Positions 42,892-50,650 of a DNA stretch of 64,000 nt are shown one piece after another (within the stretch, counting starts at the first letter, position 1; every line of letters begins with the position of its first letter). The translations under genes were made by a program, and so were the position numbers. Origin of the DNA: Halostagnicola larsenii XH-48 (lineage in GTDB: Archaea; Halobacteriota; Halobacteria; Halobacteriales; Natrialbaceae). The DNA lies in assembly GCF_000517625.1 (NCBI RefSeq), contig NZ_CP007055.1, forward strand, positions 558,001 to 622,000. Direction: 5' to 3'. Below the pieces are notes generated by a model, which had not been told where the DNA came from, searched no databases, and saw only the letters and a program-made list of their open reading frames with translations.

Positions 42892-42989
42892 ATTAACCGG
42901 CCGTACCAACGAGGCCTTTCCATCAGATTATTCGTCCATTACCGCCCCCGAAAATCGCCCGACTGCGGTTCATTAACTGGACGTACCAA
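42892..42989. repeat. 18-nt direct repeats exactly 80 bp apart, candidate regulatory sites
   Basis: ATTAACCGGCCGTACCAA (42892-42909) recurs as ATTAACTGGACGTACCAA (42972-42989), 16 of 18 identical, with starts exactly 80 bp apart. The second copy is 35 bases before ATG 43024. They may be a duplicated promoter element or paired binding sites for one regulator on the same face of the helix. Confidence 0.6.
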
Positions 42990-43023
42990 ACCCCCTAAGG
43001 TCGAAGCTGGCGTCCTCGTGAGT

Positions 43024-43257
43024 ATGAGCACTGCAATGGCCTCCGACCTCACGAGTAAACAACGCCAGATCCTGCAGTATCTCCGGGAGAACGCCGCAAC
43101 GAAGACCTACTTCAAATCGCGGCTGATCGGCAAAGAACTCGGTATGACTGCCAAAGAGGTCGGGTCGAACATCACTGCCCTCCAGAACAGCGAGTACGAC
43201 GTCGACATCGAGAAGTGGGGCTACTCCTCGAGTACGACCTGGAAAGTAAACGTCTGA
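43024..43257 (+). CDS. Small winged-helix protein (DUF7123-like)
   Basis: A 77-residue protein with one compact winged helix: LTSKQRQILQYLRENAATKTYFKSRLIGKELGMTAKEVGSNITAL, and a wing around DVDIEKWGYSSSTTWKV. The wording recalls a conserved haloarchaeal family; the DUF7123 name is from memory. GTG 43018 in the same frame would add two residues. It is probably DNA-binding. The region before it carries 18-nt direct repeats, so it may regulate itself. Confidence 0.8.
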   Translation: MSTAMASDLTSKQRQILQYLRENAATKTYFKSRLIGKELGMTAKEVGSNITALQNSEYDVDIEKWGYSSSTTWKVNV

Positions 43258-43461
43258 GAAGCGAGCGCGGAACGCCCGATCTCGTCGGCACTGAAATTTT
43301 CATCGCGGTAGCCGTTGTCTTTCGATCAGAATGTCCCTGTATCGACGCGTTTCTCTCTCTCTCGAGCGACCGTTTTTCTCAACATACGTGAGTATTACCG
43401 CGTGAAATGACGGGTTTCTGCTTCGAATATGACTTCACTCGTCGGGACGACTCTACAAATC

Positions 43462-44127
43462 ATGCAGGCGATCCTCTTCGACATGGACGGCGTCATCCTC
43501 GAGGGACCGCGGACCGACCCGCAGGTCTACGCGGATGCGACATCGTATGCCCTCTCCGAACTCGGTATCGATCCGGCTTCCGAACAGCGCGAGGCGTTCC
43601 GCGGGTTCGATACCGACATCATCACCGATCACGCAGCTACGCACGGAATCGATCCCGACGAGTTCTGGCAACTGAAAGACTATCGTGCGTCCGAACTCAC
43701 TCACGAACGGGTTCGCTCCGGCGAGCGCGGCGTCTACGACGATGTCGAGGTATTGCCCGAACTCGCCGAGCGAACGACGACTGCGCTGGTGACGAACAAC
43801 CGCCACCGCACGGCCGAGTTCGTCGGTGACCACTTCGAGTTCGGCTTCGAGTCCGTCCGTGGCCGCGACCCGTCGATGGACGGCTACCAGCGACGGAAAC
43901 CGGATCCCTACTATCTCGATGAGACCCTCGACGAACTCGGCGTCGACGGTGGACTCTACGTCGGCGACTCCGGCGTCGACATTACTGCCGGACAGAACGC
44001 CGATCTCGAAACCGCGTTCGTTAGACGGTCACACAACCGTTCGACCGAACTCCCAGCCGAACCCGACTACGAACTCGAGTCGCTCACCGAACTCCTCGAC
44101 CTGCTCGAGACTGCGGGCTCGCGGTGA
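43462..44127 (+). CDS. HAD superfamily hydrolase (phosphoglycolate phosphatase-like)
   Basis: A 221-residue HAD phosphatase. Motif I LFDMDGVILEG, motif II TALVTNNRHR, motif III Lys in RKPDPYYLDE and motif IV LYVGDSGVDITAG are all present; the cap domain spans about 20-90. It is distinct from the HAD at 38471 and closer to the Gph/beta-phosphoglucomutase branch. ATG 43462 is chosen because the family sequence begins there; an upstream frame to 43429 adds 11 residues. Substrate unknown. Confidence 0.88.
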   Translation: MQAILFDMDGVILEGPRTDPQVYADATSYALSELGIDPASEQREAFRGFDTDIITDHAATHGIDPDEFWQLKDYRASELTHERVRSGERGVYDDVEVLPELAERTTTALVTNNRHRTAEFVGDHFEFGFESVRGRDPSMDGYQRRKPDPYYLDETLDELGVDGGLYVGDSGVDITAGQNADLETAFVRRSHNRSTELPAEPDYELESLTELLDLLETAGSR

Positions 44128-44208
44128 TTTCCCGGCGCTTCGATTCGATCCCGGTCATTCGATCGAGCGACCGGCGTGAGAACAGATTGCAAGTCGATTT
44201 ACTGGCGT

Positions 44209-44826
44209 TTAGCCATCGTACGTGAGCAGTGCGTCGGACTCTCGCGCGAGGGCCGTCGCCCGTTTGCCGAACGAATCTGCGTGACGGATTAGCAACAACA
44301 GGACGGTCGTGGGGCGTTCGACGCTGTAGCCGTCTTCGCGGGATAACAGACCAACCTCCTCGAGTTTGCCAGCGTACTTGCTCACCGTCGGCGGGGACAC
44401 CTCGAGTGACTCGGCGAGGTCGCCCGCGCTCGAGTCAGGGTCGCGAAGTAATTCGATCAACATGCCACGCGCCGTCGTGCGGCGCAGGTAGCCGAGGGCG
44501 TTCTTCTCGAACTCGTCGAACCGGCCCGTGAGCACGAACCGCTTGTAATCGCCGTCGCTGTACTGTTCGACGGCGTCGAGTTCTTCGAGTCGCCTGAGGT
44601 GATGTTGGGTTTCGCCCGTCCCGAGCTGGAGGTCGTCGCGAATCTTCGAGAAGTGTGCACCCGGCGTCGTCGAGAGGTAGCCGGTGATCGCGTCGCGAAC
44701 ATCGCTTTCACCGGTATCGGCTTCGGCCGACTCAGAAAACCCGGCAAGCGGGGAGGCAGCGCCGACGGCCGCGAATCGGCGCAGGGTCGATCGCTTCTCT
44801 TCGTCGACCCCCCTGGGCGATGTCAT
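44209..44826 (-). CDS. Two-winged-helix transcriptional regulator with Tat-like N-terminus
   Basis: A 205-residue protein with two consecutive winged helices: about 45-95 (AITGYLSTTPGAHFSKIRDDLQLGTGETQHHLRRLEEL) and about 110-170 (RTTARGMLIELLRDPDSSAGDLAESLEVSPPTVSKYAGKLEEVGLL). The N-terminus TLRRFAAVGAASPLAGFSESAEA resembles a degenerate Tat signal (twin Arg, short hydrophobic run), odd for a DNA-binding protein. It is downstream of the SPFH gene on the same strand. The target is unknown. Confidence 0.83.
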   Translation of the reverse strand: MTSPRGVDEEKRSTLRRFAAVGAASPLAGFSESAEADTGESDVRDAITGYLSTTPGAHFSKIRDDLQLGTGETQHHLRRLEELDAVEQYSDGDYKRFVLTGRFDEFEKNALGYLRRTTARGMLIELLRDPDSSAGDLAESLEVSPPTVSKYAGKLEEVGLLSREDGYSVERPTTVLLLLIRHADSFGKRATALARESDALLTYDG

Positions 44827-44892
44827 AACTATCTACTGATCGTAACGCGACCAACGGTAAAACGAGTTTCGCTCCGCGTCGTTCACTGCAGC

Positions 44893-46047
44893 CTATGAGT
44901 CCGTCTCCGTCTCGGCCTGCACGTCCTCACCCTCGAACGACTGGTCCATCTCTTCGATGACGTCGTCCGGGTCGCTGATCGTTCCGGCGTCTTTCCCTTC
45001 CTTGATGGCCTGTGCCTGTTTTTCCATCGCCTCGAGATCCATCTCGGCTTCTTCGTCGATTTCGCCGATGATCTCGGCGATGTCGTCGAGGCCGATCAGT
45101 TCGCGGGTTTCCTCGTCGAACTCGAGGCTGTCGAGTTCGGTGCCGTCGGATTCGACGTCGCTGCCGGTGAGGTGCTTGCCGTAGCGGCCCACCATCGAGG
45201 TGAGTTCCTGTGGTAGGACGAACGTCGTAGAGTCGCTCTGACCGATCTCTGTGAGCGTGTCCATCCCCTTGTCGATGACGGCGCGTTCGCCCATCGACTC
45301 GGCCGAGCGAGCACGTAGCACGGTCGAGATCGAGTCACCCTGTGCCTCGAGGATCTGGCTCTGTTTTTCACCCTGTGCGCGGATGATTTCGGATTGCTTG
45401 TCACCTTCTGCCTTCTCGACGGCGCTGCGGCGTTCACCCTGGGCCTCGAGGATCATGGCGCGGCGTTTTCGCTCGGCGGACGTCTGTTGTTCCATCGCGC
45501 GCTGGACGTCTTTGGACGGGTTGACCTCGCGGACCTCGACGCTCTCGACGCGGATTCCCCACTCGTCGGTCGGTTCGTCGAGTTCTTTGCGGATCTTCGC
45601 GTTGATCTCCTGGCGTTTGTTGAGCGTGTCGTCGAGTTCCATATCACCCAGGACGGCCCGAAGGGTCGTCTGGGCCAGGTTCGAGACTGCCTTCTTGTAG
45701 TCGTCGACCTCGAGGAAGGCCTTCTTCGCGTCCATCACTTTGATGTAGACGACTGCGTCGGCGGTCACCGGCGAGTTGTCACGGGTGATCGCTTCCTGAC
45801 GCGGCACGTCGAGCGTCTGGGTTCGCATATCGAACCGGTACGTTCGCGAGACGAACGGCGGGATGATGTTGATACCGGGCTCTAAGAGTTTGCGGTACTC
45901 GCCGAAGACGGTCAACGCGCGTTTTTCGTACGCGTCGACGATTTCGACTGCACTCAAGAGTGCAGCGATCACCACGACGAGAACGAGGGCACCGATTACC
46001 AGTCCGACGGTGGCTGCTCCTTGCAGCGGGATAAGTTCCGGAAGCAT
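44893..46047 (-). CDS. SPFH/band 7 (stomatin-like) membrane protein
   Basis: A 384-residue stomatin/flotillin-type protein. One N-terminal membrane helix (VGLVIGALVLVVVIAALLSAVEIV) is followed by the SPFH domain (VDAYEKRALTVFGEYRKLLEPGINIIPPFVSR, TRDNSPVTADAVVYIKVMD), a coiled coil rich in Ala/Glu/Gln (residues 185-235, SAERKRRAMILEAQGERRSAVEKAEG), and an acidic C-terminal tail. Such proteins form membrane scaffolds, often with an NfeD partner; nfeD is the next gene upstream (68 bases), as in many archaea. The pair may modulate membrane proteases such as LonB; that is inference. Confidence 0.93.
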   Translation of the reverse strand: MLPELIPLQGAATVGLVIGALVLVVVIAALLSAVEIVDAYEKRALTVFGEYRKLLEPGINIIPPFVSRTYRFDMRTQTLDVPRQEAITRDNSPVTADAVVYIKVMDAKKAFLEVDDYKKAVSNLAQTTLRAVLGDMELDDTLNKRQEINAKIRKELDEPTDEWGIRVESVEVREVNPSKDVQRAMEQQTSAERKRRAMILEAQGERRSAVEKAEGDKQSEIIRAQGEKQSQILEAQGDSISTVLRARSAESMGERAVIDKGMDTLTEIGQSDSTTFVLPQELTSMVGRYGKHLTGSDVESDGTELDSLEFDEETRELIGLDDIAEIIGEIDEEAEMDLEAMEKQAQAIKEGKDAGTISDPDDVIEEMDQSFEGEDVQAETETDS

Positions 46048-46115
46048 AGAACGAGGTTATGTCGGCGAGCTAAAAAGCGTTCCCTTGTTCGAGAGACATT
46101 TCGCCAGTCGTGACA

Positions 46116-46772
46116 TTAGTTCGACTCGGTTTCGGTCATCGAATCGTCGGTATCGCCGGCGGTCGTCGTTTTGTCAGTCGTCTCGTCATCGTCTGTTTCA
46201 ATGTCGTCTGCCTCAATATCCGCCGAATCGGCGTCGTCGTCAGTGTCGCCCGACGCGTCAGCGTCTGACTCGCGAGCGAGCGCGCGGTCGATTTCGTCCG
46301 CTTCGATCGAGCCCATCGCTTCGACCGTCAGTACGTTACCGCCGCCGGGGTCGAGTACGATGATCTCTTCACCCTCCTCGATGGTGCCGCTGGTCGTTCG
46401 AGCGCTGTAAAACGGGGTAAATCCACCGGCCTCGAGTTTGACTTCGCCCCCGCGGCTCGTGATCTCTTCGGTCGCGTATCCGGTCGATCCTGCGAGCGAC
46501 GAGGAGTCTTTCGTCCGGGCAGTGCCTTTGCCGCCGTAGAAGTCGAACTCGCGGTAGACGTAGGCGGCGACGGCGCCGATAGCCAGCGTCAGTCCCGCGA
46601 GGATGATCGTATCGAGACCGCCGGGGACGAGCAACCCGATGAGCCCGGCACCCGCCAGGGCGACACCGATTACGATGAGGTGTGCACCCGGCGAGAGGGC
46701 CTCGAGGACCATCATGACGAGCCCCGCCGTGAACAACAACAGCGGGATATTCGTGAGGAGAGGTTCCACCAT
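46116..46772 (-). CDS. NfeD-like membrane protein
   Basis: A 218-residue NfeD-type protein (short class without the ClpP-like protease domain). Two or three membrane helices cover about residues 5-72 (IPLLLFTAGLVMMVLEALSPGAHLIVIGVALAGAGLIGLL), then an OB-fold (STGYATEEITSRGGEVKLEAGGFTPFYSARTTSGTIEEGEEIIVLDPGGGNVLTVE), and an acidic Asp/Thr-rich tail. Short NfeD proteins pair with SPFH partners through the OB-fold, matching the next gene. It is between the unknown membrane protein and the SPFH gene on the same strand. Confidence 0.9.
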   Translation of the reverse strand: MVEPLLTNIPLLLFTAGLVMMVLEALSPGAHLIVIGVALAGAGLIGLLVPGGLDTIILAGLTLAIGAVAAYVYREFDFYGGKGTARTKDSSSLAGSTGYATEEITSRGGEVKLEAGGFTPFYSARTTSGTIEEGEEIIVLDPGGGNVLTVEAMGSIEADEIDRALARESDADASGDTDDDADSADIEADDIETDDDETTDKTTTAGDTDDSMTETESN

Positions 46773-46817
46773 GCGTGGAGCTAAGGTCTCGCCCCGATTA
46801 AATGTTTACCGCCGCTG

Positions 46818-47330
46818 TCATCCCAACATCACCGAACCGAGACGGAACAACACCAGTACCATCGCAACGGCACCTAACACGACGAACACTGCTCCCTCGA
46901 GCGTTGGCTCTCCGGAGACGATCGGCGTCGAACTCGGCTCCGGGACCATCTCATCGTCCGCCGGCGCTTGGCCATCATCGTCGCTATCGGAGACAGCGTC
47001 TTCGTCTTCACCGTCGAGATCGATCGGGATGCGCCCCCATTCGTCGTCTTGCTGGTCGGTGTCCTGTTGACGGGATTCGTCGAGCCACGATCGATCGGCC
47101 GGCGAAGCGTCGTCGGCGTCCCGCGAGGAATCGGCGTCCTGTGGGGAATCCGTCTCCCGCGAGGAACCCGTATCCTGTGAGGAGTGCGTTTCTCTCGTTT
47201 CCTTGACGATGAACGTCTCGTCGAAGGGATCGCGTTCGGTGTCCGATTCGTCCCTGTGTGACGTCTCGCCGTCACCGGTCTTGTCCGTGCGCTCGTCGTC
47301 CGGATCGGGGCCGGACGGCTCCTCTGTCAT
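46818..47330 (-). CDS. Acidic tail-anchored membrane protein with 6-residue repeats
   Basis: A 170-residue protein. Residues 1-135 are acidic and low-complexity, including four 6-residue repeats (50-73: SSQDTG, SSRETD, SPQDAD, SSRDAD), then WGRIPIDLDGEDEDAV; one C-terminal helix (EGAVFVVLGAVAMVLVLFRLGSVML) anchors it. It sits between pyk and nfeD (gaps of about 46 bases) on the same strand and may belong to the SPFH/NfeD membrane complex. The sequence offers no catalytic motif. ATG 47330 is chosen over a frame to 47429. Confidence 0.8.
   Translation of the reverse strand: MTEEPSGPDPDDERTDKTGDGETSHRDESDTERDPFDETFIVKETRETHSSQDTGSSRETDSPQDADSSRDADDASPADRSWLDESRQQDTDQQDDEWGRIPIDLDGEDEDAVSDSDDDGQAPADDEMVPEPSSTPIVSGEPTLEGAVFVVLGAVAMVLVLFRLGSVMLG
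47112..47183 (-). repeat. 18-bp coding tandem repeat, four copies
   Basis: Seventy-two bases make four 18-base units encoding residues 50-73 of the tail-anchored protein; alternate units are most alike (SSQD / SSR), suggesting duplication of a 36-bp pair. Confidence 0.75.
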
Positions 47331-47376
47331 ACCACGTGATACTACCCGCGTCGTCAAAAACCCGCGGTCGAACGGC

Positions 47377-49137
47377 TCAGTTCGGTCGGTCGGTACGGCC
47401 CCTGACCGCGCCCTGGAAGACGACTCCACGCTCTGCGTCGATCGTTACCGTCGTTCCCGGCTCGACGTCCGTGAGATCCGCACCGCTGACCATCGGGATG
47501 TCCAGTTCTCGAGCGACGAGCGATGGGTAGCCGGTCATCCCCGGACTCGCGTCGATGATACCGCCGATTTTCTCGAGGTCGCCGGATAGTTCGTCGTCGA
47601 AATCCGGATCGATCGCGAGGATCGCTCCGCCGGGTATCGCCGAGAGATCGCCGTCCGAAATCGGCGCGAGCGGACCGGAAACGCGCCCGTCGACGACGAC
47701 CCGTCCGGTCGCCAGCGCGTCGGCGGCCACGTGGACTTTCAGCATGTTGGTCGTGTTGGCTCCCTCGAGTTCGGTCATCATGCCACAGAGCACGACGACG
47801 GTATCGCCGCTGTCGGCGACCCCGGCGTCGAGTGCCGCCTGCACCGCCCGCTCGACGACCGCGTCGGCACCCTGATCGGAGACGCTGGCGTACAGCGGGA
47901 TGACGCCCCACGAGAGCGTGAGTTTCCGGCGAACGTCGTGGCTCGGCGTCGACGCGACCACCGGCACGCCGGGACGGTACTTCGCCGTTTTGAGCGCGGT
48001 GTAGCCCGATTCGGTCGCCGCGACGATGGCGTCCGCGCCGATATCCCGCGCGAGAAATCTGGCCGATCGAGCCAGCGCGTCGGTACGGGCCTCCCCGGCG
48101 GCCGGGACGCGCTGTTCTAGGACCTCCGCGTACTCCGCTGAGTTCTCGACTTCCCTGATGATGCTCCCCATCGTCTCGACGACTTCGACCGGGTAGTCGC
48201 CGACCGCGGTTTCGGCCGAGAGCATGACCGCGTCGGTGCCGTCGAGCACGGCGTTCGCGACGTCCGATGCCTCCGCTCGAGTCGGGCGGCGCGCGTGGAC
48301 CATCGAATCGAGCATCTCCGTGGCCGTGATGACCGGACAGCCGGCTTCCCGACACCTCCGGATGATCCGTTTTTGAATCATCGGGACGTCCTCCATCGGG
48401 CACTCGACTCCCAGGTCGCCGCGAGCCACCATCACGCCGTAGGACGCCTCGATGATCTCGTCTAAGTTTTCGACGGCACCGACGCGCTCTATTTTGGCGA
48501 TGATCGGAATGTCGGCACCCGCCTCCTCGAGCACTTCGTTGACCTCGTAGACGTCGCCAGCGTCGCGAACGAAACTCGCCGCGACGAAGTCGACGTCCTT
48601 CTCCGCGGCGAGTTCGAGGTCGGCGCGGTCGCTACCGGTGACCATATCGAGGCCGAGGTCGACGCCGGGGACGTTGACGCCCTTTCGACCGCCGAGTTCG
48701 CCACCCGTTTCGACCCGCGCTCGTATCCCGTCGGCGTCGCGCTCTATGACGGTCGTCTCGATCAGGCCGTCGTCGAGCAGGATCCGGTCGCCCGCTTCGA
48801 CGCTATCGATCGAAAGCGACAGCCCGATTTCCTCGCCCGTCGCGGTGTCGCCCTCGACGAACCGGATCTCCGACCCCGTCTCGAGCGTGACGGTCTCGGC
48901 TTCGGGCAGCGGGGCGGTTCGGATCTCCGGCCCCTTCATGTCGAGCATGACGCTCACCGGTCGGTCTTTCTCCTCGTCGACGGCTCGCACGCGATCGATT
49001 AGCTCGGCTCGATCCTCGGGCGTTCCGTGGCTGGCGTTGAGCCGCGCCACCGACATACCCGCGTCCGCGAGCGTGGCGATCGTCGCCCGGTCGCTGGTCG
49101 CGGGACCGAGCGTGCAGACGATCTTTGCGTTTCTCAT
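47377..49137 (-). CDS. pyk: Pyruvate kinase with extra C-terminal PEP-utilizer-like domain
   Basis: A 586-residue enzyme converting PEP and ADP to pyruvate and ATP, the last glycolytic step. The barrel motifs are KIVCTLGPATSD, RLNASHG, MLDMKGPEIRT, FVAASFVRDAGDV, IAKIERVGAVENLDEII, MVARGDLGVE (catalytic loop) and TATEMLDSM. The C-terminal 100 residues add a domain resembling the phosphohistidine domain of PEP synthase, but the expected TSH is TGY (Tyr537), so it cannot carry phosphate. ATG 49137 is used; the opposing ppsA at 56848 runs the reaction in reverse. Confidence 0.96.
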   Translation of the reverse strand: MRNAKIVCTLGPATSDRATIATLADAGMSVARLNASHGTPEDRAELIDRVRAVDEEKDRPVSVMLDMKGPEIRTAPLPEAETVTLETGSEIRFVEGDTATGEEIGLSLSIDSVEAGDRILLDDGLIETTVIERDADGIRARVETGGELGGRKGVNVPGVDLGLDMVTGSDRADLELAAEKDVDFVAASFVRDAGDVYEVNEVLEEAGADIPIIAKIERVGAVENLDEIIEASYGVMVARGDLGVECPMEDVPMIQKRIIRRCREAGCPVITATEMLDSMVHARRPTRAEASDVANAVLDGTDAVMLSAETAVGDYPVEVVETMGSIIREVENSAEYAEVLEQRVPAAGEARTDALARSARFLARDIGADAIVAATESGYTALKTAKYRPGVPVVASTPSHDVRRKLTLSWGVIPLYASVSDQGADAVVERAVQAALDAGVADSGDTVVVLCGMMTELEGANTTNMLKVHVAADALATGRVVVDGRVSGPLAPISDGDLSAIPGGAILAIDPDFDDELSGDLEKIGGIIDASPGMTGYPSLVARELDIPMVSGADLTDVEPGTTVTIDAERGVVFQGAVRGRTDRPN

Positions 49138-49256
49138 GCCCGGTGGTAGCGCGAGCACCGCAAAAAACCTGTGGTGACTTACTCGAATTCGAGTCTATCT
49201 TCGTGCCAACGTGTTTCGGCCAAAACGTTTTCCACTGTACGCCAGTAGCGCCGGTG

Positions 49257-49544
49257 ATGCCCAGCTATACCGCGTTCGTCGATGTCGCCGACCGAGACGT
49301 ACAGAACGTCCAGGAACTGGCCTCGATCTGGGGCGAAATACGCGGCGAGTTCACCGAACACGAGGCCGAACTCGTCGACTCCTACGCGATGCTCGGGAGC
49401 CACGACTTTCTGGTAATCTTCGAGGCACCCGACCGCGAGAGCGCGTTCAAGTCCGCGCTGACGCTACGAAGGCACGGCCTCGAGGCCGAGACGATGGAAA
49501 TTATCGACACCGACGAGTTCGCACAGCTCGTCGATGAGGTCTGA
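49257..49544 (+). CDS. GYD-domain small protein
   Basis: A 95-residue protein with the GYD/dimeric-ferredoxin-like wording: SYTAFVDVADRDVQNVQELASIWGEIRGEFTEHEAELVDSYAMLGSHDFLVIFEAPDRESAFKSALTLRRHGLEAETMEII. Strands and helices alternate beta-alpha-beta twice. GYD proteins are small and uncharacterised, sometimes near stress or photosynthesis genes. ATG 49257 is chosen; the upstream frame to 49125 runs into the pyk intergenic region. It is divergent from pyk. Confidence 0.85.
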   Translation: MPSYTAFVDVADRDVQNVQELASIWGEIRGEFTEHEAELVDSYAMLGSHDFLVIFEAPDRESAFKSALTLRRHGLEAETMEIIDTDEFAQLVDEV

Positions 49545-49608
49545 GCGAGAACATCCGTTTTCAGTACGACGATTCCACATCTCTCACTCACATCGGCGAG
49601 TTTGAACG

Positions 49609-50547
49609 TCACACCGGCGAGCTCGAACGCTTCGTGTCGACGACGTGTGCGTCGTCGTCGATTGTGACGGCGAGCTGATCGCCGTCGAGTTCGAGGACGA
49701 TCTGTAACTCGAGTGGCTCTGCGTCGAGAACGGTAACGGCCTCGTCATCGATGAACGAAAACTCCCAGAATCGGCGGTTACGGAGGTCGATATCGTGGTC
49801 CCAATAGAACGAGACGACTGCGGGATGTCTGAGGAGTACAGTTCCGACGTGTGACCCGCCCAGCGGGCCGCATTCGGGGCACTTCGCCGAAAACGAGTAC
49901 TCCCACGGTCCATCCGGTCCGATCGTAAGCTCCCGCTCGACTGTCGTGTGACAGTAGGGACAGATCCCCTCGAGTATCTGCTCGATCGTGTGACGCCACA
50001 GCGTCGAGGCGACGTCGAGTAGGTCGGACATCTCACGATCCGCTGCGCCGACCGGGCGAACGGCGTGTGCGAACAGGGGCGTCTCTCCTCGGTTAATCTT
50101 GACGATGCTATCTTCGTAAACTGCGGTCATCGACGCGTCGAGCGTTTCACCAGGCGTCTCGGTATTGGCAGAAGATGTGCCTGTGTCCGCAGCACCGTCT
50201 CCCTCGCCTACATCGCCGACTGGAACTGGTCCGCGTTCCTCGTGAGACCGCCAGGCGTCGATATCGATCACTTTCGCGATCTCGAACCCGGCGAAGGTCA
50301 GACGATACCCCTCTGAGCCCTCCTCGACGAACTGCTCGCGAAGCTGTCTGAGGTGGTAGTTGAAGTTCCCCTTATCCCCCACGCCGACCCGCTCTCTGAG
50401 CGTCGAATACGGAAGTCGATCACCGGTGACGGCGGCCGTCTGGCGGTGCTCGTAGAGCGCCCGAAGAATCTCGAGACGGGTTTCGTTTCCCAGGGATTTG
50501 AACGGATCGACGGGCCGTTCGTCCCGTTTTTGGTGCTGTCTGGTCAT
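49609..50547 (-). CDS. ArsR-type winged-helix regulator with zinc-ribbon C-terminal domain
   Basis: A 312-residue protein. Residues about 10-85 form an ArsR-like winged helix (DPFKSLGNETRLEILRALYEHRQ, YSTLRERVGVGDKGNFNYHLRQLREQFV), then an acidic linker, then a domain (about 150-300) with a zinc ribbon: GICPYCHTTVE and KCPECGPLGG. Such two-domain regulators are common in haloarchaea. It is divergent from the serine hydrolase gene across 103 bases, its likely regulatory target. ATG 50547 is used; the longer frame to 50616 is not family-like. Confidence 0.88.
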   Translation of the reverse strand: MTRQHQKRDERPVDPFKSLGNETRLEILRALYEHRQTAAVTGDRLPYSTLRERVGVGDKGNFNYHLRQLREQFVEEGSEGYRLTFAGFEIAKVIDIDAWRSHEERGPVPVGDVGEGDGAADTGTSSANTETPGETLDASMTAVYEDSIVKINRGETPLFAHAVRPVGAADREMSDLLDVASTLWRHTIEQILEGICPYCHTTVERELTIGPDGPWEYSFSAKCPECGPLGGSHVGTVLLRHPAVVSFYWDHDIDLRNRRFWEFSFIDDEAVTVLDAEPLELQIVLELDGDQLAVTIDDDAHVVDTKRSSSPV

Positions 50548-50650
50548 GGGTCTCGGTCGACCGAAGTCGTCCACGGATCGACTTTGCTCGGGAGAAAATG
50601 ATTGCTCCAAACACATATGTCATCGGGATCACAACGACTCAACTCACTCA

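Noticed and set aside
42890-43000. Possible CRISPR-like or mobile repeats
   Set aside because: Only two imperfect copies at one spacing; no array, no cas or transposase genes in the window.
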